Source: Tannerella sp. (lineage in GTDB: Bacteria; Bacteroidota; Bacteroidia; Bacteroidales; Tannerellaceae). Taken from it: a DNA stretch of 64,000 nt. The position numbers and the translations under genes are program-made. The stretch lies in contig JAISNP010000109.1 of the NCBI GenBank assembly GCA_031276175.1, forward strand, positions 20,208-84,207. Direction: 5' to 3'. The notes beneath the pieces are model-generated. The model saw nothing but the letters and a program-made list of their open reading frames with translations, had not been told where the DNA came from and did no database searches. Numbering within the stretch: the first letter of the stretch is position 1; every line of letters begins with the position of its first letter. This document shows, one piece after another, positions 56,138 to 64,000 of this stretch.

Positions 56138-56152
56138 AAAAACAGCAATATT

Positions 56153-57235
56153 ATGAACAGAGAACAAATAACAAAAGAAAAAAAATCTTTTTATAAACAA
56201 GTCTGGTTCTGGATCGTGAATGGTATAATGGTTGGAATAGTGTTGATCATAATTGTCGGGCTAAACAGTGCAACCGAAACGACTGAAACATCTGAAACTG
56301 CAACACTCCGTACAATTGAAAGTGAACCTTCAAATGCTAAAACTACTGCAAGCAAAAAAGAAGTTGATTTGATAATCAATCGCGCCGAAGTATATACTAA
56401 CGATTCATCCGTTATTAAACCGGATCCCGGAAAGAAATTTGTGAAAGTTATTTTTACGATCACAAACAATAATAAGAAAAATCCATATGACGAAAACTAC
56501 ATTTTCACTCTGGAGAATTTAGATTTTTTATTAGTAGTAGAGGGTGAAAGAATTCATGCCTTAATGGCATTTTTTGATGATACGGATAAAGCGGCGAATC
56601 CGGATTATTTATCAAACGAGCTTGAGTTTCCGATAGGCGCTACATATACCAAAAGTTTATTGTTTGAGGTGCCTGAAAATGCAACTGCCGGAACGTTGAG
56701 ATGTATGGCGGAGGCTAAAGTTAATTTTTCCGGTTCCGGTGACGATAAAAATGAAACAACAACCCATACAATACCAAGAAAAACGTCAAGCCATGCCACT
56801 GCAAGCAAAAAAGAAGTTGATTTAATAATCAATAGCACCGAAAAATACAGTAATTATGAGTCAAACATTCAACCGAAGCCCGGAAAAAAATTCGTGAAAG
56901 TTGTTTTTACAATCACAAACAATAATAAGAAAATAAAAGGAATAGTTGAAGACTATGATCCTGTTATTGGGAGTTTGTATTTTTTATTAGAAGTCGGTGA
57001 TGAAATAATTGATGCCAAAATGACACTTTTTGATGATGCGGATAAAGCGGCAAATCCTGATTATTTATCAAATACGTTTGAGTTTCCGATAGGCGCCACA
57101 TATACTAAAAGTTTATTGTTTGAGGTACCTGAAAATGCGACTGCCGGAACGTTTAAACATACTGGTCATCCATATCATACTTATTATTATGAAAGCGAAG
57201 TAGAAGTGGAAGCGGAAGCTAAAGTTAATTTCTAA
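56153..57235 (+). CDS. two-domain DUF4352-like protein, paralogue 1
   Basis: 360 residues. An N-terminal membrane anchor (FWIVNGIMVGIVLIIIVGL) is followed by two similar beta domains, each opening KKEVDLIIN and containing PGKKFVKVIFTITNNNKK, then DKAANPDYLSNELEFPIGAT and KSLLFEVPENATAGT. The pattern matches DUF4352/telokin-like extracellular domains. It is paired with the next gene, to which it is closely similar, by tandem duplication. Confidence 0.6.
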   Translation: MNREQITKEKKSFYKQVWFWIVNGIMVGIVLIIIVGLNSATETTETSETATLRTIESEPSNAKTTASKKEVDLIINRAEVYTNDSSVIKPDPGKKFVKVIFTITNNNKKNPYDENYIFTLENLDFLLVVEGERIHALMAFFDDTDKAANPDYLSNELEFPIGATYTKSLLFEVPENATAGTLRCMAEAKVNFSGSGDDKNETTTHTIPRKTSSHATASKKEVDLIINSTEKYSNYESNIQPKPGKKFVKVVFTITNNNKKIKGIVEDYDPVIGSLYFLLEVGDEIIDAKMTLFDDADKAANPDYLSNTFEFPIGATYTKSLLFEVPENATAGTFKHTGHPYHTYYYESEVEVEAEAKVNF

Positions 57236-57311
57236 CATGGCGGTAAGAAACAAAAACATTGTAAATAACATATGAATAAAAGACACAAGATTTAAAAAAA
57301 ACAGCAACATT

Positions 57312-58373
57312 ATGAACAACAAACAAACAACAAAAAAGGAAGAGCCTCTCCACAAACAATCCAGGTTCTGGATGGTGATAGCGATTTGTAAAATCAAGTT
57401 CTGGATAGTGAGCGGCGCAGTGTTAATCGGAATTTACGGGATAATTGGTGAAACAGGAATTTCAACATCCCATACAAGTAAAAGTAAAACTCCAAGCGCC
57501 GAATCCGACGCCGGGAAAAGCAAAAACAAAGTTGATTTAATGATCAATCGTGCCGAAGAATACAGTAATTACTCGTCGTATATTCAACCGGATCGCGGAA
57601 AGAAATTTGTAAAAGTTATTTTTACAATCACAAACAATAATAAGAAAAGCATATTCGGCAATCCTACTGTAGGAAACCTGGATTTTTCATTAGTGGTAAA
57701 CGGTGAAAAAATCAATGCATTAATGATATTGCTTGATGATGCGGATAAAGCGGCGAATCCGGATTATTTATCCAACACACTTGAGTTTCCGACAGGCGCC
57801 GCATATACTAAAAGCTTATTGTTTGAGGTGCCTGTAAATGCAACCACCGGAACGTTGAAATATGGTTTATATTCAACCGAAGCGGAAGCTAAAGCCAATT
57901 TCCCCATTTCCGTGAACGAGAAAAATGCAACAACAACAGGTACAAGACCAAGGGAAACTTCAAGAGCCGAAACCGGCGCCGGGAAAAGCAAAAACAAAGT
58001 TGATTTAATAATCAATCGAGCCGGGGAATACAGTAATTACTCGTCGATTATCCAACCGGATCCCGGTAAAAAATTCGTAAAAGTTATTTTTACAATCACA
58101 AACAATGGTGAAAAAAGCATATTCGGCGACCCCACTGTAGGAAGCCTGGAATTTTCATTAGTGATAAACGGTGAAAAAATCAATGCCGTAATGATGTTGT
58201 TTGATGATGCGGATAAAGCGGCGAATCCGGATTATTTATCCAACACACTTGAGTTTCCGATAGGCGCCGCATATACTAAAAGTTTATTGTTTGAGGTGCC
58301 TGTAAATGCAACTGCCGGAACGTTGAAATATGGTTTATATTTAACCGAAGCGGAAGCTAAAGTTAATTTCTAA
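57312..58373 (+). CDS. two-domain DUF4352-like protein, paralogue 2
   Basis: 353 residues with the same plan as the previous gene: membrane anchor, then two domains each with KNKVDLIINRAGEYSNYSS-type openings and KSLLFEVPVNATAGTLKYGL ends. The 30-40 bp after each paralogue (AAGAAACAAAAACATTGTAA) are also nearly the same, so the duplication included flanking DNA. Function is unknown; the surface location is inferred from the anchor. Confidence 0.6.
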   Translation: MNNKQTTKKEEPLHKQSRFWMVIAICKIKFWIVSGAVLIGIYGIIGETGISTSHTSKSKTPSAESDAGKSKNKVDLMINRAEEYSNYSSYIQPDRGKKFVKVIFTITNNNKKSIFGNPTVGNLDFSLVVNGEKINALMILLDDADKAANPDYLSNTLEFPTGAAYTKSLLFEVPVNATTGTLKYGLYSTEAEAKANFPISVNEKNATTTGTRPRETSRAETGAGKSKNKVDLIINRAGEYSNYSSIIQPDPGKKFVKVIFTITNNGEKSIFGDPTVGSLEFSLVINGEKINAVMMLFDDADKAANPDYLSNTLEFPIGAAYTKSLLFEVPVNATAGTLKYGLYLTEAEAKVNF

Positions 58374-58409
58374 CATGACGGGAAGAAACAAAAACATTGT
58401 AAATAAAAC

Positions 58410-59054
58410 ATGAATAGAATGAGAACTTTATTTTTAATTTGTATACTTATCTTGCCCTATGAGGTGGTTTCAGGTACATGTATAAACATGGAATGGAGAA
58501 TTGTCCGCTCTCTTGCGGAACAGAACTGCGCTGTTAGTAATACAGGTGATGCAGCGGTTTTTAAAACGGTATTTCCAAACAACGGCAACATCGAAAATTG
58601 CGACACACCGCATCGTTATGCAACCGGATATTCGGCAAAGGATACTGTCGACCGGTTAAAATACGGGGAAGAGCAGGAAGAATTGCAAGAAGATCAGGAG
58701 AAACTTCGTCGTAAAAAAGCATATATCTCAAAATATGGAGAATACTACGGAAGTTTAATTAGTGAAGCGAAAGTTGATGTTGGAATGAGCAGGGCAATGG
58801 TAAATGAAATCTGGAATAAGAGCTTTTTCAATATCAGTATATCGGTACATAACGGCCTGTCAATTGAGATGTGGGAATTTGATCAGGAAAAAATGAATAT
58901 GGAAATAATAAAGGAAGGAATGAGGAGAGAAAATGGAGTCGAAGAAGCCCTTATGATGTTATTTGCAACAACTATGGCATTGGAATTTGATAAATCGAGC
59001 GTACCCCGCTTATTAATATTTACAAATGACAAATTGACGGACATTTACCGATAA
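58410..59054 (+). CDS. hypothetical exported protein
   Basis: 214 residues with a signal peptide (MRTLFLICILILPYEVVSG). A charged coiled-coil-like stretch (EEQEELQEDQEKLRRKKAYI) leads to VDVGMSRAMVNEIWNKSFFN, which recalls the start of BamE/SmpA-like folds in Bacteroidota proteins. No function can be assigned. It is 36 bp after the DUF4352-like gene and may be cotranscribed. Confidence 0.5.
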   Translation: MNRMRTLFLICILILPYEVVSGTCINMEWRIVRSLAEQNCAVSNTGDAAVFKTVFPNNGNIENCDTPHRYATGYSAKDTVDRLKYGEEQEELQEDQEKLRRKKAYISKYGEYYGSLISEAKVDVGMSRAMVNEIWNKSFFNISISVHNGLSIEMWEFDQEKMNMEIIKEGMRRENGVEEALMMLFATTMALEFDKSSVPRLLIFTNDKLTDIYR

Positions 59055-59133
59055 ATGAAATATTTTATTAAAATAAAAAGGAATGTCGATGCCTTTACCA
59101 AGTAGACGGAATTAAATCATTTATTAAAACATT

Positions 59134-59301
59134 ATGACAGAAGTAAAAGGAACTTCAAATGTCCCATTGATTATGGGAATTATCGGTGGAGTATTAGGAC
59201 TCCCCTCGGCAATTTGCGCCGGATTATGCGTAGCTTTTATTGAAACAGCGGCAGAACAAGAAGAAGCGCCTTTAGGCGCAATTATTTTAAAAATTTTTTA
59301 A
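59134..59301 (+). CDS. small hydrophobic protein, DUF4064-like N-terminal part
   Basis: 55 residues (MTEVKGTSNVPLIMGIIGGV and so on), below the track cutoff. The opening and the helix pair resemble the first half of DUF4064-type small membrane proteins. It stops early after GAIILKIF, so it may be a truncated copy whose C-terminal half lies at 59439-59683. Confidence 0.45.
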   Translation: MTEVKGTSNVPLIMGIIGGVLGLPSAICAGLCVAFIETAAEQEEAPLGAIILKIF

Positions 59302-59321
59302 TTCATTAAATATTGTTTATT

Positions 59322-59414
59322 ATGCAAGGTTGTTTATGGGTCATCTTTCATACTTTTACTTGTGGTGTCTTCTTGATTCCTCATATCTTACAAAAGTATT
59401 TTAATAAAAAGTAG
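59322..59414 (+). CDS. very small hydrophobic ORF
   Basis: 30 residues (MQGCLWVIFHTFTCGVFLIP, then HILQKYFNKK). It lies between the two DUF4064-like pieces on the same strand with a short spacer. No homology is recognised; it may be chance. Confidence 0.2.
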   Translation: MQGCLWVIFHTFTCGVFLIPHILQKYFNKK

Positions 59415-59438
59415 TCTATTTATAGCTAAATAGCCAAA

Positions 59439-59683
59439 ATGGCTAAACGAGATTTTATTAATTTTGTATTGTTCGGTATTATCGGGTCAATTTTTGGGCT
59501 AATAGGTGTATTGCTCGGGAAAAAATACTTGAAGGTGCCGGCAGAATGATGATTTTAGCCGCTGTAATATTGGGAATTATAGCATATGTTAATTTGTTTA
59601 ACATGTTGCCATTAATTGAAACTATTCTGTTTTTGATAGGCGGAATTTTCTGTTTCACTCAAAAAAAAGAGATGTCTAACTAA
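59439..59683 (+). pseudogene. DUF4064-like small membrane protein, broken by one base
   Basis: The first frame gives MAKRDFINFVLFGIIGSIFG and stops at 59547; the second (59546-59683) gives MMILAAVILGIIAYVNLF and IGGIFCFTQKKE, the usual end of this family. Adding one A to the run at 59520-59525 joins them as GKKILEGAGRMMILAAV. It is either a real frameshift or a homopolymer sequencing error. Confidence 0.5.
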
Positions 59684-59793
59684 AGCACATAATGACTCCA
59701 TAAAGTTCATAAAAACCACCTGTAAGCCCTTTTATGACTTTGTGGAGCATTTTGTTGCGAATGATTGTTTGCCATAACATCCCATAATTTCAA

Positions 59794-60548
59794 ATGTATC
59801 GATATCTGCCTGTAGGAGATAATACGGTTATCCCGATGTACAATATGTTGATCGCTATCGGTGCGATTCTGGGTTTTCTGTATCTGGAAAAGGAAATAAA
59901 AAAGCAATGTATTGACTTTAAAACCGATAAAAGAATTTATATTTCGCTGATAATATCTTTGTGCTTTGGCTTTACAGGCGCTAAATTATTTGAATTGTTC
60001 TATCATGGGACTGCGTTAAATATGCAAACATTTCTTGCCGGCGGAATTACTTTTATGGGTGGATTTGTAACAGGTGCGACAGTCTTTATGTGCATAGCCA
60101 CAATTCTTAAAATAAATAATTTGACTACATATAATTTGATTATTCCTTCCGTTGTTATTACGCATTTCTTTGGCAGAATAGGTTGTTTTTTGCAGGATGT
60201 TGCTATGGGAAACAGACAGATTCTATTTTTGGTGTAGTTTTTCCGGACAATTCGTTGCCTTCAGTGCATTTAGGGACAGATATTCATATACATCCGACGC
60301 AATTGTATGAAGCTTTATGTCTTGCCTTATTATTTGTCATAATGAGAACGACACATATAAAGTATAGAATGTCGATATATTTGATCGGATATGGCGTATC
60401 GCGTTTTTTTATTGAGTTTTTGAGAGCCGACGATAGAGGATACATACAAGCAAGCATTTTGACACCCTCACAACTGTTAAGCGTTATATTTTTTATAGTT
60501 GGACTTGTAATTCCGGTATCTTCTCTTTTCTATAAAAGACAAAATTAA
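59794..60548 (+). pseudogene. prolipoprotein diacylglyceryl transferase-like gene, frameshifted
   Basis: The 5' ORF (59794-60237) encodes helices with GAILGFLYLEKEI and HFFGRIGCF, the Lgt signature region; the 3' ORF (60183-60548) continues FAGCCYGKQTDSIFGVVFPD, HPTQLYEAL and SRFFIEFLRADDRG. Adding one T to the run at 60186-60191 restores GRIGCFFAGCCYG. Lgt attaches diacylglycerol to lipoprotein cysteines. The protein begins a little late compared with Lgt, and the AT-rich context suggests an accessory paralogue; an essential lgt should exist elsewhere. A sequencing error cannot be excluded. Confidence 0.75.
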
Positions 60549-60552
60549 ATTT

Positions 60553-60730
60553 AACGAATATCGTATTCATTGCCTGATAGCCTGAAGGGCTATATTTTTA
60601 TAACCGCAATGTCGGCGGCTTGCGGTACGGAGACGAAACCTGCTCCTGCTGCCTGAAAGGCAGGACAGGGAGCACGGTACGTTGTCTTGCCTTACAGGCC
60701 ACGGTTGCGGAGCGACTTCCGTGGAGGTGC
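60553..60730 (+). repeat. dispersed repeat, copy D
   Basis: AACGAATATCGTATTCATTG, GCCTGAAGGGCTATA, CGGCGGCTTGCGGTACGGAG, CTGCTGCCTGAAAGGCAGGA and TTGCCTTACAGGCCACGGTT follow copy B closely for about 170 bp. The 3' end of copy B is replaced by other sequence next to the IS remnant. Confidence 0.85.
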
Positions 60731-60758
60731 TCCCAAAACGCATAGCCTCATTTATATT

Positions 60759-62050
<1,292 letters not shown>

Positions 62051-62218
62051 AATTTTCCGGTTTTTGACTGCAAAGCCACAATAATCGGGCGAAAACGCCA
62101 ATTTTTTTACAATCATTTTATTGACAGTCAATGTAATAATGAATTAATAAGGACTGACTATATATTTCGGCGAAAATTTATTTGCCATACTGTTGATAGC
62201 CTCTGTGTCATATAAAAA

Positions 62219-62416
62219 TCAATTTAGGTTTAATAATGGATAATCATTTTTAAAAATCGTTTGCTGTCCTTTTACGGTAAACCTAACTGCAACCGTATCC
62301 CTGCTTACTTGAAACCGATAGGCTTCCACGGTTACCGATTCATTGCTGTTGTAATACGCCGTTAATATCCGCTCTTTAAACAACTCATCCGAATAAAATT
62401 TTCTTTCTCGTCTTAC
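62219..62416 (-). pseudogene. remnant of a transposase orfA (helix-turn-helix)
   Basis: The minus strand reads KFYSDELFKERILTAYYNSN, then ESVTVEAYRFQVSRDTVAVR and a stop. The helix-turn-helix pattern (VEAYRFQVSRDTV) is typical of orfA proteins of IS3-like elements. There is no clear start codon and the C-terminus is abnormal. The rest of 62051-62218 holds only an ATTGAC-A-GTCAAT palindrome at 62120-62132. Confidence 0.5.
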
Positions 62417-62488
62417 ATATATTTACTATCTTTAGTATTTTTTACAAAACTATTTTAGGACAAGACAACTGCCTTAGCCCTACTGCAA

Positions 62489-63577
62489 TTACTTAAATTT
62501 GTCGCCAAAACGGATTTGGGCATCGGCGATGAACTGCTTGATGCGTTGTTCGTCGTCTTTCCGGCAAATCAACAACACATTTCCTGATTCGACTACAATA
62601 TAGTCCTTTAATCCTTGAATGACCGCCAGACGATCGGGCTTATCTATTGCGATAATAGAATTTTCCGTCTCGTAAGTCAATATTTTTGCTCCCCTCAGGA
62701 TAGCATTGTTATCTGCCGACGTACGCGGTGCAATATCGAAAACCGAACCCCACGTACCCAAATCAGCCCAACCAAAATCTACCCCCAGCATATAGACATT
62801 ATCCGCCTTCTCCATTACACCGTAGTCGATCGAAATATTCGGGCAAAATGGAAAATTTTCCTCTATAAAAGCGATCTCTTCCCGCGTATTGAATTTGTTC
62901 ATTGCCAAATCAAAACGTGATGAAATATCAGGCAAAAATTTGCGAATAGCTGACAATATACTATCCACACTCCAAATAAACAATCCCGAATTCCAAAAAA
63001 ATTCTTCACTCTCATAAAAAACCCTAGCCAATTCATAGTCGGGTTTTTCCATAAAAGTTTTAATCTTTACGAAATCGCCCAGACATTCATCGCCACGCTG
63101 TATATATCCATATGCCGTATCGGGACGACTCGGCTTAATACCCAAAGTAACTAATGCGTCTTTATCTTTCACAAAATCAATGCTTTTAGCAATAGAAGAA
63201 AGAAATACATCCTCTTTCAAAATCAAATGATCCGAAGGAGCAACAACAATATTCGCTTTCGGATTAATCGCCTTGATACGATAAGCCGCATAGGCAATAC
63301 ATGGCGCCGTGTTACGTCGCACCGGCTCAAGAAGGATTTGATTGTCGCGAAAAGCAGGAAACTGTTCTTTCACTAACGACACATAGCGTTTATTAGTAAC
63401 TATATAAATATTTTCCACCGGGATAATTCCGGCAAAACGGTCGACCGTCATCTGCAGGAGAGAACGTCCATTACCGAAAAAATCAAGAAATTGTTTAGGC
63501 ATGGATTCCTTGCTCAATGGCCAAAAACGGCTTCCAATGCCACCACTCATAATTACACAAAAAGTGTCTTTCATCAT
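62489..63577 (-). CDS. manC: mannose-1-phosphate guanylyltransferase
   Basis: 362 residues (Met2 is an equally good start). The nucleotide-binding motif VIMSGGIGSRFWPLSKESMP is followed by KQFLDFFGNGRSLLQ, VVAPSDHLI, FMEKPD and WNSGLFIWSV, the defining order of GDP-mannose pyrophosphorylases. It makes GDP-mannose for mannosylated or fucosylated glycans. It lacks the C-terminal isomerase domain of bifunctional enzymes. It stands alone between transposon remnants. Its upstream region (63578-63755) shows no clear promoter. Confidence 0.92.
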   Translation of the reverse strand: MMKDTFCVIMSGGIGSRFWPLSKESMPKQFLDFFGNGRSLLQMTVDRFAGIIPVENIYIVTNKRYVSLVKEQFPAFRDNQILLEPVRRNTAPCIAYAAYRIKAINPKANIVVAPSDHLILKEDVFLSSIAKSIDFVKDKDALVTLGIKPSRPDTAYGYIQRGDECLGDFVKIKTFMEKPDYELARVFYESEEFFWNSGLFIWSVDSILSAIRKFLPDISSRFDLAMNKFNTREEIAFIEENFPFCPNISIDYGVMEKADNVYMLGVDFGWADLGTWGSVFDIAPRTSADNNAILRGAKILTYETENSIIAIDKPDRLAVIQGLKDYIVVESGNVLLICRKDDEQRIKQFIADAQIRFGDKFK

Positions 63578-63756
63578 TTATACCTTTAATAAAACATGTT
63601 TTAATTGATAACGAAAGATATGCGATTTTATTCTCAAAAAAAACATAAAATGAATATGCGATTGTCAAACAAGTATATATCAACGCATAATTAAGGAGAA
63701 TATTCAAACGGGCAAGTTCAATTAGTAAATGCAACTAAAAGTAAGAAAAAATCGCT

Positions 63757-64000
63757 GAGGCTGTATCAAAAGCAAAACGCCTCTTTATTTATTTTGTCAT
63801 ATCCATTAAATTCAGCAACTTAGCGGCAAAAAATAAAAGACATGGCTAAACCTGTATTTAAATCATATTCCCAGGGTCAGACAGTTCTTTTTCCTGCAAG
63901 CCTTGACGAAAAGTTACCCGAAGATTCACCCGCACGTTTGATTAACCACGTGGTGGACAGTCTTGACATAAGCCGCGTGACAGATACTTATCGCGGAGGC
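63757..64000 (+). mobile_element. IS1182-type insertion sequence, left end (cut by window)
   Basis: GAGGCTGTATCAAAAGCAAA followed by ACGCCTC begins near 63757 and looks like the terminal inverted repeat of this group; it also forms a GAGGC/GCCTC hairpin. The transposase ATG is about 85 bp inside. The right end lies beyond the window. Confidence 0.6.
63842..64000 (+). CDS. IS1182-type transposase, N-terminal part (3' partial)
   Basis: The visible 53 residues (MAKPVFKSYSQGQTVLFPAS, then DEKLPEDSPARLINHVVDSL) match the start of IS1182-type transposases with the DUF772 domain. The reading frame is intact to the window edge. The same protein region occurs as a decayed scrap at 3998-4262, so this element type has moved in this genome more than once. 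Confidence 0.8.
   Translation, partial: MAKPVFKSYSQGQTVLFPASLDEKLPEDSPARLINHVVDSLDISRVTDTYRGG

Overview
The window is a chromosomal segment of a Bacteroidota bacterium, very probably order Bacteroidales. The evidence is a complete PorP-PorK-PorL-PorM-PorN type IX secretion (T9SS) core, SusC/SusD transporters, a short Bacteroidota-type RpoD, an HmuY/HmuR/HmuS-V heme cluster arranged as in Porphyromonas-like species, and repeated promoters of the Bacteroidota form (TTTG about 19-23 bp upstream of TAnnTTTG, most often TATCTTTG). Genus cannot be fixed from sequence alone. Two stretches (about 36.4-40.3 kb and 54.9-62.4 kb) look more AT-rich than the rest and carry surface-glycan genes, hypothetical genes, broken genes and insertion-sequence debris.

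Layout. 0-3.99 kb: membrane glycosyltransferase with TPR tail (cut by the left edge), rpoD, a metallo-hydrolase. 4.0-8.2 kb: an IS1182-type transposase scrap, a two-gene outer-membrane operon and a decayed ISAs1 element. 8.3-14.7 kb: the T9SS core, followed by ribF. 15.8-25.7 kb: heme uptake operon hmuR, hmuY, a second HmuY-like protein that carries a T9SS sorting tail, hmuS (CobN-like), hmuT, hmuU, hmuV. 25.8-26.7 kb: twenty copies of a 42-bp repeat. 26.7-35.3 kb: MATE transporter, panD-panC, a one-domain starch-synthase-like protein, DUF4270 lipoprotein, dapA, DUF6913, ligA. 35.4-41.0 kb: repeats, a methyltransferase, glycosyltransferase and membrane proteins. 41.0-47.1 kb: susC-susD-sugar isomerase operon. 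47.7-53.2 kb: hflX and an O-acetylation-like cassette (MBOAT plus two SGNH proteins). 53.6-60.5 kb: DUF6261, hypothetical and DUF4352-like genes, small hydrophobic ORFs and a frameshifted lgt-like gene. 60.6-64 kb: decayed transposases, a mannose-1-phosphate guanylyltransferase and the left end of another IS1182-type element.

Two linked patterns stand out as possibly undescribed. (1) At least eight intergenic loci carry locus-specific tandem repeats whose unit is always 21 or 42 bp, most with an inverted repeat inside the unit; sequences differ between loci but the period does not. (2) At four loci a promoter is followed within 19-26 nt by the ATG of an unannotated leader ORF that contains a run of 9-10 G or C at codons 30-38 and, either as written or after losing one base from the run, ends within 10 nt of or overlapping the start of the next real gene (a methyltransferase, a membrane-glycan gene pair, susCD, DUF6261). 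Three of the four leader ORFs also contain an in-frame 21/42-bp array, and the susC leader contains a strong intrinsic terminator inside the leader ORF. The geometry suggests slippage-controlled, translation-coupled leaders. This is an inference that read-level data or related genomes could test. A fifth nine-base run sits at codon 36 of the sugar isomerase itself.

Functionally, the T9SS core could export the sorting-tailed HmuY-like protein encoded a few kb downstream, which would join protein secretion and heme scavenging in one neighbourhood.
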